Notes under the pieces: generated by a model
The model's database searches: none
Told to the model about the DNA's origin: nothing
What the model saw: the letters and a program-made list of their open reading frames with translations, nothing else
DNA from: Diaminobutyricibacter sp049994905
GTDB taxonomy: Bacteria; Actinomycetota; Actinomycetes; Actinomycetales; Microbacteriaceae
Length of the DNA stretch: 64,000 nucleotides
Direction: 5' to 3'
NCBI RefSeq assembly: GCF_049994905.1
Contig: NZ_CP188258.1
Coordinates: 4,092,001 to 4,156,000 of the forward strand
Translations under genes and position numbers: made by a program
Shown: one piece after another, positions 1 to 6,904 of the stretch
How the letters are laid out: each line of letters begins with the position of its first letter
How positions within the stretch are numbered: the first letter of the stretch is position 1

Positions 1-366
1 TGCGGAAACCGGCGTCGGCAACTGCACGACGGGCGCGACGTTCTGCTGCGGGGCCGCAGAAACCGGGGCCGGGGTGACAGCCGGGGCGGGGGCGGAGGAG
101 GCGGCGGCGGCACGGCGACCGGTGACGGGCGACGACTCGTCGGGCGAGTGCAGGCCGATCTCACGCAGGCGGTCGTCCGACCATCCGGCCTGCTTCGCAG
201 CCTGCCACGCGACCTCGTATTCGAGGATTGCGGCGTCCAGGGCGTTCATGCGCTGGGCGAGTTCGCGCACGGCGCCGATGCGCGCCTGGATTTCGGTTTC
301 GAGAAGTGCATTCGCTCGCTGAGCAGCCATGTCGGGGTCCACTGAGATTCCGTAGGGGGTGTTCAC
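1..366 (-). CDS. hypothetical protein, 5' part (runs off the left edge)
   Basis: A minus-strand reading frame opens with GTG at 364-366 (MNTPYGISVDPDM), preceded by a GGAAGGA ribosome site, and stays open to the window edge (122 codons seen). Residues 10-70 look helical (AQRANALLETEIQAR, then a stretch with WQAAKQAGW) and a tail rich in Ala, Pro and Val follows, ending ...VVQLPTPVSA at the edge. I do not recognise the family. The helical head with a low-complexity tail suggests a cytosolic or cell-pole-associated protein rather than an enzyme. It is transcribed divergently from the ligase gene across about 250 bp. The reading frame is well supported; the function is unknown. Confidence 0.7.
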   Translation of the reverse strand, partial: MNTPYGISVDPDMAAQRANALLETEIQARIGAVRELAQRMNALDAAILEYEVAWQAAKQAGWSDDRLREIGLHSPDESSPVTGRRAAAASSAPAPAVTPAPVSAAPQQNVAPVVQLPTPVSA

Positions 367-499
367 GATACGTCCTTCCGTTCAAATGCGGCGCCCTCAG
401 AACGCGGACGATCTGTCGTCACGGTTCAATCGGAGCGAAGGCTGTAACTCGGGTGTGTGCTTACCGAGAGCCTAGCCAGAAAGAACGTTCTGTGGGTTG

Positions 500-527
500 T
501 TTGGGGGACATTCGATTGTCCCCCAAA
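500..527. promoter_or_regulatory. perfect 11-bp inverted repeat between divergent genes
   Basis: The arms TTTGGGGGACA (500-510) and TGTCCCCCAAA (517-527) are perfect complements around a 6-nt loop. The repeat lies between the divergent hypothetical gene and the DNA ligase. The same 11-mer TTTGGGGGACA recurs once at 34470-34480, in front of the glycan-locus acetyltransferase. It could be a protein-binding site or an RNA hairpin; no T-run follows, so a terminator is less likely. Confidence 0.4.
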
Positions 528-617
528 TCGGGCGTCACGAGGCGATCAGCCCATTCTGTCAGAAGCATGCGCGCCCGCGACCGCTCCGGTGTCGGACCCC
601 GGTGCCAGACTGGTGGG

Positions 618-2141
618 GTGCTCCTCGACGCCCTCGTGACCACCGCCGATGCGGTCGCGTCCACGCGGTCGCGGCTGGCGAAGGTCGATGCGCTTGCCGC
701 CCTCCTCGCACAGCTGGAGCCTGAGGAGATCGCTCCGGCCGTGGGATTCCTGGTCGGCAGGCCCCGGCAGGGTCGCGTCGGCGTCGGCTGGCGCGGCGTC
801 GCGTCCGCGATGGGAGAACCGGCGGATGCGCCGAGCCTCACCGTCGCCGACTTGGACGAGCTGCTCGACCGGCTGGCTGCGGCATCCGGAGCCGGATCGG
901 CCGGCGACCGCAGTCGCGAGCTCCGTGAACTGACCGCACGCGCCACCGAACGGGAACAGGGTTTCATCAGCCGGGTGCTGCTCGGCGAGATGCGAACGGG
1001 GGCGCTCGAGGGTGTTCTGACCGATGCGATCGCCCGCGCATCCGACCGCCCGGGTGACGCCGTTCGCCGTGCCGCCATGCTCTCCGGCGACCTCGGCGAG
1101 ACCGCTCTGCTCGCCCTCACCGGCACGGCCGACGAACTCGACGCGGTCGGGCTCGTCGTCGGGAGACCGGTACAGCCGATGCTCGCCGCCTCGGCGCCGA
1201 GCGCGTCGGCCGCGCTCGAGACGACCGGCGAGGCCTCCGTCGAATACAAGCTCGACGGCGCGCGCATCCAGGTGCACCGCTCGGGCGACAGCATCCGCGT
1301 CTTCACCCGCAACCTCGCCGACATCACCCATCGCGTGCCCGAAGTGGTCGAGGTCGTGAGGAGGCTGCCCGTGCGTGACGTGATCCTGGACGGCGAGACG
1401 CTCTCACTCGACGAAGACGGCGCGCCTCGCCCCTTCCAGGAGACGATGTCCCGGTTCGGTGCGGATGCGGCGCGCGAGACACTGCTGCATCCCTGGTTCT
1501 TCGACGTGCTCCACGTCGACGGGCGCGACCTGCTCGACGAACCGCTGGCAACCCGCCTCGCTGAGCTCGAGCGCATCGCCGGTGAGCACCGCATCCCGGG
1601 CGAGGTCACCGCCGACCCGGCCGTCGCCGAACGCGTGTCCCGTGACGCGCTCGCGGCCGGCCAGGAAGGCGTCGTCGTCAAGGCGATCGGCTCACCGTAC
1701 GCGGCAGGACGCCGCGGCTCGAGCTGGATCAAGGTGAAACCCGTGCACACCTACGACCTGGTGGTGCTCGCCTGCGAGTGGGGGTCGGGCCGGCGAACCG
1801 GGTTGCTCTCCAACCTGCACCTGGGCGCCCGCGATCCGTCCGGCGAATTCGGTGAGCCGGGCGCGTTCGTCATGGTCGGTAAGACGTTCAAAGGACTCAC
1901 GGATGAGATCCTGCGGTGGCAGACCCAGTACTTTCCGCAGATCGAAGTGTCGCGCTCTGCCCACACGGTGTGGCTCGCGCCGACGACGGTCGTCGAGATC
2001 GCCATCGACGGTGTTCAGCGTTCGAGTCGGTACCCGGGCGGAATCGCACTGCGGTTCGCACGCGTCAAGCGGTACCGCGACGACAAGCCGGCAGCGGAGG
2101 CCGACACGATCCAGACACTGCGCGACCTGCTGAGGAGCTGA
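618..2141 (+). CDS. ATP-dependent DNA ligase (LigB-like)
   Basis: A 507-residue ATP-dependent DNA ligase, which seals nicks by forming a ligase-AMP intermediate. The adenylation lysine is in EYKLDGAR (K211, motif I). Further nucleotidyltransferase motifs follow: DGETL, HPWFFDVLHVDG, EGVVVKA (motif IV) and SSWIKVKP (motif V). The C-terminus is an OB-fold ending in YPGGIALRFARVKRYR. The N-terminal ~190 residues are the DNA-binding region. Length and layout match the actinobacterial LigB type, an accessory repair ligase beside the essential NAD-dependent LigA. I chose the GTG at 618 because it gives the family's usual MLLDALV-like N-terminus; there is little room for a ribosome site, so the mRNA may be leaderless. 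The reading frame stays open far upstream, but that part does not look like protein. Confidence 0.93.
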   Translation: MLLDALVTTADAVASTRSRLAKVDALAALLAQLEPEEIAPAVGFLVGRPRQGRVGVGWRGVASAMGEPADAPSLTVADLDELLDRLAAASGAGSAGDRSRELRELTARATEREQGFISRVLLGEMRTGALEGVLTDAIARASDRPGDAVRRAAMLSGDLGETALLALTGTADELDAVGLVVGRPVQPMLAASAPSASAALETTGEASVEYKLDGARIQVHRSGDSIRVFTRNLADITHRVPEVVEVVRRLPVRDVILDGETLSLDEDGAPRPFQETMSRFGADAARETLLHPWFFDVLHVDGRDLLDEPLATRLAELERIAGEHRIPGEVTADPAVAERVSRDALAAGQEGVVVKAIGSPYAAGRRGSSWIKVKPVHTYDLVVLACEWGSGRRTGLLSNLHLGARDPSGEFGEPGAFVMVGKTFKGLTDEILRWQTQYFPQIEVSRSAHTVWLAPTTVVEIAIDGVQRSSRYPGGIALRFARVKRYRDDKPAAEADTIQTLRDLLRS

Positions 2142-2156
2142 CGCCCGCGAAGCGGC

Positions 2157-2690
2157 TCACGTCTCCTGGGTGTGCGTCTGCTCCGGGTACTCGTCGTCGA
2201 TGATCTCGAACGGCGACTTCTTCGCATTCGGGCTGAGCTTGAAGATGTACAGCGCGTCGAGGATCCCGCCCGTGTTGGCGACGAACAAGGTTGCGAACCA
2301 CGGTTTGCTGTCGTCTTTGGCGGCCCGCCACAGCGATGCCGCCTTCCAGGCCAGCGACCACACGATGAGCACGATCATTCCGGCCGGCATCCTCCGTCCG
2401 TGCTCGCCGTGCGTATCGCCCATCCCACGCATCCCGTGCATGTCACGCTTCCCATACAGGTCACGCTTCCCATGCATCTCGCCCATCCCGCGGGTTCTGC
2501 GCATGTCCTGGAGGTCGCGCATCCCGCGCATCCCCTCGCGAATCGCCTGGATGTCGTGCATCGCCCGCATGTTGCGCACCCTGCGCGTGTCGCCCATCCC
2601 GCGCATGTCGCGCATCCCGCGCAACCCGTGCAGCTCGCCCGTATCCTGCATGTGCATTTCGTCCGCCCATCTCGCGCGCGTACGTGGCAA
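2157..2690 (-). CDS. DUF5652-type membrane protein with Met-rich N-terminal repeat
   Basis: The last ~75 residues are a DUF5652-like domain: a hydrophobic helix (MIVLIVWSLAWKAASLW), then DDSKPWFATLF and a second helix with NTGGILDALYIF. This is a small two-helix membrane family of unknown function. In front lies about 75 residues of low-complexity tripeptides (GMR, DMR, GMG, DMH) encoded by a degenerate 9-bp tandem array. The start is uncertain. TTG at 2690 gives 177 residues. ATG at 2390 (MPAGM) sits directly after GGAGG and ATG at 2378 lies 12 nt after it; either would give a protein of only the DUF5652 domain. The domain call is firm; whether the repeat is translated is open. Confidence 0.7.
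   Translation of the reverse strand: MPRTRARWADEMHMQDTGELHGLRGMRDMRGMGDTRRVRNMRAMHDIQAIREGMRGMRDLQDMRRTRGMGEMHGKRDLYGKRDMHGMRGMGDTHGEHGRRMPAGMIVLIVWSLAWKAASLWRAAKDDSKPWFATLFVANTGGILDALYIFKLSPNAKKSPFEIIDDEYPEQTHTQET
2395..2665. repeat. degenerate 9-bp tandem array
   Basis: About 27 to 30 units of a 9-bp motif close to CGCATCCCG or CGCATGTCG (plus strand) follow one another with small variations. On the minus strand each unit encodes a tripeptide of the type Gly/Asp-Met-Arg/His. The array lies just upstream of, and in frame with, the DUF5652 domain. The 3n period keeps the frame open. It is likely to be unstable by slippage and to vary between strains. Confidence 0.75.
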
Positions 2691-2956
2691 GGATTAGTGT
2701 CAGGTTTCAGCGGGGGACCGGAGCCGCGGCGTCGCGCGCACACCACCACGAGATCCTCCCTCAGCGCAGGTCTACCACCCGGTGAACGGATGAACAATCC
2801 ATCGGGTGGGTGCATTAACCGCCCGACCGGCGTACCTTAGCGATATATCGCGTTGTGACTCGATTGGGTCATGACAAGAAATCCTCGGTGAGGCGGACCA
2901 ATGGACCGGATTCGTGTGCAGTTCCCACCCATCAGCGGATGCCGCGGGTGGCAGAA
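2691..2956. other. intergenic region with GCGATATATCGC palindrome
   Basis: This 266-bp gap separates the DUF5652 gene from the divergent PspA operon. It contains the perfect 12-bp palindrome GCGATATATCGC at 2840-2851, about 105 nt upstream of the first operon start codon, a plausible operator or promoter-spacer site for the envelope-stress pair. Nothing else was recognised. The frame of the downstream gene is open back to 2855, but the upstream part is not protein-like. Confidence 0.35.
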
Positions 2957-3571
2957 ATGATGGCGCTGGCCTGGATCATGGGCGCCTTCGCGCTCATCGT
3001 CCTCACCTCGATCGTCACCGTGATACTCGTCGCCCGCGCCCTGTACAAACGGGTACGGCGGAGTCGCATGCTGAACGCCGCCGTGCTGCGGACGCGCGCA
3101 ACGCTGAGCTGGGGTGCGCAGCACGACGTGCTCCGGCTGCGCATCCGGCTCAATGAAACCCTCGACAGCGGCAAGGCCGCCATCGACCTGGCCGCGCTCA
3201 GCGAAGGCCCGCGCGGCGAGCTGCCGCGACTCTTCCGCCGCATCCAGTCCGCAGCATCGACCGTCGACGCCGAATTGCGGTTCATGGAGAGCGAGACAGA
3301 CCCCGCCGCCCTCGCGGAGTGGCTCCCGGTGCTGCAGAGCCGCGTCGACCAGGTCGCAGCGATCGTGCGCAGGCTGCGCTCGGCCGTCGCATCCGGTCTC
3401 AGCGGCCTCAGCGACGAGAACCTCGTCATGCTGCGTGCGGATGTCGACCGCGAAGTCGACGCCCTCCGAGCCGGAATGCAGGAACTCCACTCCCTCAGCT
3501 CGAACGACCAGTCGTACGAACCCCAACCGCAGCCGTCCGCGGCTCGCCTGAACACGAGGAACCAATCATGA
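2957..3571 (+). CDS. single-pass membrane protein paired with PspA
   Basis: A 204-residue protein with one N-terminal membrane helix (about residues 4-28, ending in VILVARALYKRVRRSR) and a long helical cytosolic part rich in charged residues, ending in a Pro/Gln-rich tail. I chose the ATG at 2957 because it places the membrane helix at the N-terminus; a start at 2855 would add residues that do not resemble protein. Its stop overlaps the ATG of the pspA-like gene by 4 nt (ATGA), so the two are probably translationally coupled. The context suggests a membrane anchor or partner for the PspA coat. The family is not recognised by name. Confidence 0.75.
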   Translation: MMALAWIMGAFALIVLTSIVTVILVARALYKRVRRSRMLNAAVLRTRATLSWGAQHDVLRLRIRLNETLDSGKAAIDLAALSEGPRGELPRLFRRIQSAASTVDAELRFMESETDPAALAEWLPVLQSRVDQVAAIVRRLRSAVASGLSGLSDENLVMLRADVDREVDALRAGMQELHSLSSNDQSYEPQPQPSAARLNTRNQS

Positions 3572-4326
3572 GCGACAACACCGCACGGATGCGCACGATC
3601 TTCCGTACCAAGACGTCCCGCGCACTCGACCGGATGGAAGACCCCCGCGAGATGCTCGACGACAGCTACGAGCAGCAGGTCAAGATGCTCCAGGGCCTCC
3701 GGCAAGGCCTGGCAGAGGTCGCGACGGCGAAGAAGCGCATCGAGCTGCAGGGCCAGGAGATGGGCGCGCGCTACCAGCGGCTTGCGGAGCAGGCGCAGCA
3801 GGCCCTCGACCAGGGCCAGGAAGACCTGGCTCGTTCGGCCCTGCAACGGCGTTCAGTGCTCGAACAGCAGGTCGCCGCACTCCGCGACCAGTACGCATCC
3901 CTGCAGAAGCAGCAGGCGCAACTGCAGGACAACGAGCGTCGCATCACCGAACGGATCGCCGCGTTCCGTATCGAGAAGGAGACGATCAAGGCGACCTACA
4001 CGGCTTCCCAGGCCCAGGTGCGGGTCAACGAGGCGGTGGCGGGACTCGGCACGCAGATGAACGATGCGGGCGCAAGCCTCGACCGCGCGAGGGACAAGGT
4101 CGCGCAGATGCAGGCGCGGGCAGCCGCCACCGACGAACTGCTCAGCAGCGGAGCCTTGCGGGACCTCACGGCCGCGCCCGACGAAGACCTGGACTGGCAG
4201 CTGTCGTCCGGAGCTTCGCGCGGCGACATCGAGCGCCAGCTGAAAGCGATGAAGGATTCGGCCGCGGGAGCAGCCTCGCCCAACGCCCCCAAGGGCCCCG
4301 ACGGCTGGCTGAGCATCGGCCAGTAG
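3568..4326 (+). CDS. pspA: PspA/IM30 family protein
   Basis: A 252-residue, almost wholly helical protein of the PspA/IM30 (ESCRT-III-like) family, which coats and protects stressed cytoplasmic membrane. The N-terminus MSDNTARMRTIFRTKTSRALDRMEDP carries the family's short first helix. The hallmark LDDSYEQQ region follows, then a long coiled coil (AQQALDQGQEDLARSALQRR, then QQVAALRDQYASLQ). The C-terminal ~60 residues hold a further helix (DIERQLKAMKDS) and end in GPDGWLSIGQ. It is co-transcribed with the preceding membrane-anchored protein through an ATGA overlap. Expression is probably induced by envelope stress; the sequence shows no PspF-type enhancer system. Confidence 0.9.
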   Translation: MSDNTARMRTIFRTKTSRALDRMEDPREMLDDSYEQQVKMLQGLRQGLAEVATAKKRIELQGQEMGARYQRLAEQAQQALDQGQEDLARSALQRRSVLEQQVAALRDQYASLQKQQAQLQDNERRITERIAAFRIEKETIKATYTASQAQVRVNEAVAGLGTQMNDAGASLDRARDKVAQMQARAAATDELLSSGALRDLTAAPDEDLDWQLSSGASRGDIERQLKAMKDSAAGAASPNAPKGPDGWLSIGQ

Positions 4327-4355
4327 GGACGTCGAACTGGGGGCGGTGAGTGGGG

Positions 4356-4793
4356 TCAGGCGGCCGGGGTCGCGCTGGCGACTCCTGCGCGATAGGACGC
4401 GAAGAAGGTTCCGCCATAGATCGCAGCGGCAACGAGGAAGCCTACGGCCATCACGTACGACGCCCATTCGTTTCCGCTGATGATCGTTCCGACGCCCGCG
4501 AGGAACGCGATGATGATGACGATGAGACCCCAGAGCGCCAGTCGCTGGCCGAGCCCTGCCTTGCGGGCGGCGAGGAGTGCACGCACGGCGACCACGATCA
4601 GCCCGATCGCGATCAGGATGTGCAGGATGGTGAAGATCGTGTCCACGACGATGACGAACGTGCCCTTCGGCTCGCCGATCAGGTTCATGGCCATGCCGAG
4701 CAGGAACATCACTGCGAGCGCGGAGAGCGCCTCCCGGGAGCGACGACGCAGACTCTCGGCAGGACTCGCTGCAGACGCGGCGGATGCAGACAT
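4356..4793 (-). CDS. four-helix membrane protein, unknown function
   Basis: A 145-residue integral membrane protein. After a short cytosolic N-terminus (MSASAASAASPAESLRRRS) four hydrophobic segments are visible: ALSALAVMFLLGMAMNL, FVIVVDTIFTILHILIAIG, LALWGLIVIIIAFLAGVG, and YVMAVGFLVAAAIYGGTFF. I chose the ATG at 4793 because it follows an AGAGGAG ribosome site with 5-nt spacing; the frame is open further upstream but without support. Short Arg/Lys-rich loops suggest N- and C-termini inside. The protein has no recognisable catalytic motif. It lies downstream of an SDR gene on the same strand, separated by a hairpin repeat. Confidence 0.75.
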   Translation of the reverse strand: MSASAASAASPAESLRRRSREALSALAVMFLLGMAMNLIGEPKGTFVIVVDTIFTILHILIAIGLIVVAVRALLAARKAGLGQRLALWGLIVIIIAFLAGVGTIISGNEWASYVMAVGFLVAAAIYGGTFFASYRAGVASATPAA

Positions 4794-4886
4794 ACGGGCT
4801 CCTCTGTTCGAACGAGACGGTGTAATCGCCATTCTGCACCCCGCAACCCCCTCCGGGACAGGATTGCCGCCGAGTGTGGCCGTTCC

Positions 4887-4938
4887 GGTCGAGCGTGCTT
4901 GTTCTGCCACGCACGCTCGACCGCACCTGTCACGCTCG
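4887..4938. repeat. 3'-end hairpin repeat, family A, copy 1
   Basis: GGTCGAGCGTGC (4887-4898) and GCACGCTCGACC (4911-4922) form a perfect 12-bp stem around a 12-nt loop. They are followed by the trailing motif CACGCTCG at 4931-4938. The element ends 8 nt from the stop codon of the SDR gene at 4947. Related copies lie at 13326, 18613, 29021 and 54918. Likely function: transcription termination or mRNA 3'-end protection; a REP-like mobile origin is also possible. Confidence 0.7.
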
Positions 4939-4946
4939 AGGACTGC

Positions 4947-5705
4947 TCAGGCGATTCCGCCTCCGTCGACGACCAGGGCGGAGCCCGTCACGTAGGAGGA
5001 CTCGTCGCTCGCGAGCCAGACCACGGCGGCCGCGATCTCAGAGGGCTCGCCCATCCGCTGGAGCGGACGGTCGGCGGCTTCGGCGAGGAACGACCCGGTC
5101 TCCTGGCCGAGCTGGCGCGCCTCATCGCGGAGCATCCCGGTGTTCACGTCGCCCGGGTTCACCGAGTTGACGCGGATGCCCTGCGGGCCGTGGTCGATCG
5201 CCAGCGCGCGGGTCATGTTGACGACCGCACCTTTGGACGCGCAATAGGAGATCGCCTGGCCGCCGCCTTTGAGCCCCCAGCCCGACCCGGTGTTGATGAT
5301 GGAGCCGCCGCCGTTCGCCGCCATGACAGGCACAGCATGCTTGCACATGAGGAAGATGCCTTTGACGTTGACTCCGAAGACGCGGTCCCATTCTTCGGCG
5401 GTCGTCTCGACGGCCGTGGTGCGGCGAATGATCCCGGCATTGTTGAAGATGACATCCACCCCACCGAACTCGGAGACGGTGTCGGCGACGACGCGCTCGA
5501 TGTCGGGTTCGCTGGACACGTCTGCGGTGAGCGCGATCGCGGTCCCGCCTGCCGCACGGATCTCCTCCGCGACGGCCTCGGCTGCTCCCGGCGCCACATC
5601 GACGACGGCCACACGGGCGCCCTCGGCGGCGAAGGCGAGCGAGGTGGCGCGGCCGATGCCGCCCGCTCCTCCGGTGACGATGGCGGATTTTCCGGCTAGA
5701 CGCAT
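4947..5705 (-). CDS. SDR family NAD(P)-dependent oxidoreductase
   Basis: A 252-residue classical short-chain dehydrogenase. The Rossmann glycine motif is TGGAGGIG (residues 11-18). The strand with VDVAP after VAVV ends in Asp, which favours NAD over NADP. The NAG motif (FNNAGI), the catalytic Ser in NTGSGWG and Tyr/Lys in SYCASKG follow, and the C-terminus VTGSALVVDGGGIA is typical of the glucose-dehydrogenase/FabG-like group. The substrate cannot be told. The gene starts inside the 3' end of the ATP-NAD kinase-like gene (10-nt overlap), so both are probably on one transcript with the glycine decarboxylase genes upstream. This suggests a shared pathway. Confidence 0.9.
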   Translation of the reverse strand: MRLAGKSAIVTGGAGGIGRATSLAFAAEGARVAVVDVAPGAAEAVAEEIRAAGGTAIALTADVSSEPDIERVVADTVSEFGGVDVIFNNAGIIRRTTAVETTAEEWDRVFGVNVKGIFLMCKHAVPVMAANGGGSIINTGSGWGLKGGGQAISYCASKGAVVNMTRALAIDHGPQGIRVNSVNPGDVNTGMLRDEARQLGQETGSFLAEAADRPLQRMGEPSEIAAAVVWLASDESSYVTGSALVVDGGGIA

Positions 5706-6904
5706 GATGGTGCTCCTTCGGTGGTGGCCGCACTGGCGGCACTGACAGGGTAGATGCTCGACGACGCGGGTCCGGTGGTCACGCGAACGTGCCCGGCCAG
5801 CCGGGCGTCGAGGCCGGGGTCGCCGGTGTCGACCAGCAGGGGCCGACCCGACAGGTCGATGAGTTTCTGCTCCGTGGCGACCACGAGCAGCGGATCGGGT
5901 CCGAGGGCTGCGATCACAGCGGGCGAGAGCTGCTGGTTGCCGCGGCCGAGAAGGAAGCCCTGGCCGCCGATCACGGTGACGACGGCCTGCGCGGGGCGCC
6001 CCGCGATCGCGTCGAGCGCTTCGTCCGACGACACGTTGCGGGCGATCAGCCGCCCGTCCTGTACGACGTCCACGCCCAGGGGAGTTCCCGGGATGCCGAG
6101 CTCGCGAGACACCGCGGCGAGCGTTCCGCCGGGGCCGAGCAGGTAGCGCACGCCCGGCTGCATCCGCGCGACGACTCCGGCAGCCGCCCTGCGCACGGCG
6201 TCGGCGTCACTGGTGGGCGTCGGGGCTTTGCGGGCCTGGGTGCGCCCACCCGCGACCGGCACACGGACGAGGGCGAAGAGGTGGGGATCGGGCCGGCCGC
6301 CACGCAGCGCGTCCTCGTCGAGGTCGAGCACTTCGGCTTCCCGCGTCGGCAGCGTTCCGGCGGTGCTCCAATCGGCGGCAATCGCGCCGGCCGCGGCCGG
6401 TGCGACGGCGAAACAGCCGGAGTACATCTTGACCCCCGCCGGAATGCCGAGGATCGCGACGTCCGCGCCAGCGCCGCCGGCAGCATCCTGTGCTGCGCCT
6501 GCGCCGCCGGCGGCATCCCGTGCCGTGCCGTCGCCGCCGGCGAACAGCACAAGGCCGGCGCCCGCAGCGACGAAGGCAGCGACCGCGCGCGCCGTGTCGC
6601 CCGCCGTGGTCGGCCCGGACTCATCCGCCCGGTAGACCACACGGGCACGGAGACCGGATGCACGCACCACGTCTTCGCCGAGCGCACCTCCTGCGGTCAG
6701 AACCTCGAGTCCCGGATGCGCGGCCGCCAGCACGGTCAGCGCCTCAGCAGCCCGCGCTGCCGCACGAGGCCGCGCGCCCCGCGCGAACGCCTCGCGCTGC
6801 ACGGCCTCCCCGTCACTGCCGACGAGCCCGGCGGGCCCGCCGACACCGGCGACAGGGTTCACGACCACCCCGATCGTCGGGCGGTGCTGGCGGGCCGCAG
6901 GCAT
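5696..6904 (-). CDS. ATP-NAD kinase family protein (AcoX-like)
   Basis: A 402-residue protein of the ATP-NAD kinase superfamily, in the longer branch often named AcoX-like. It has the NPVAGVGG motif near the N-terminus, the diagnostic GGDGTARD at about residue 128, and GIPAGVKMYSGCFAV, which in this branch replaces the GTxN motif. The C-terminal half contains QGFLLGRGNQQLSP. Members may phosphorylate NAD or a related diphosphate; the true substrate is unsettled. Directly after GGDGT there is an inserted duplication (RDAAGGAGAAQ, then DAAGGAGA), in which a roughly 30-bp unit is repeated. The gene starts at the position directly following the gcvPB stop and overlaps the SDR start, so all four genes may form one operon. 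Confidence 0.85.
   Translation of the reverse strand: MPAARQHRPTIGVVVNPVAGVGGPAGLVGSDGEAVQREAFARGARPRAAARAAEALTVLAAAHPGLEVLTAGGALGEDVVRASGLRARVVYRADESGPTTAGDTARAVAAFVAAGAGLVLFAGGDGTARDAAGGAGAAQDAAGGAGADVAILGIPAGVKMYSGCFAVAPAAAGAIAADWSTAGTLPTREAEVLDLDEDALRGGRPDPHLFALVRVPVAGGRTQARKAPTPTSDADAVRRAAAGVVARMQPGVRYLLGPGGTLAAVSRELGIPGTPLGVDVVQDGRLIARNVSSDEALDAIAGRPAQAVVTVIGGQGFLLGRGNQQLSPAVIAALGPDPLLVVATEQKLIDLSGRPLLVDTGDPGLDARLAGHVRVTTGPASSSIYPVSAASAATTEGAPSCV

Noticed and set aside
228..617. N-terminal extension of the DNA ligase gene
   Set aside because: The frame is open back to 228, but the extension has no family similarity and overlaps the divergent promoter region. The GTG at 618 gives the expected ligase N-terminus.
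2172..2840. Plus-strand frames through the 9-bp tandem array
   Set aside because: The array keeps several frames open. Only the minus-strand frame leads into a recognisable domain (DUF5652).
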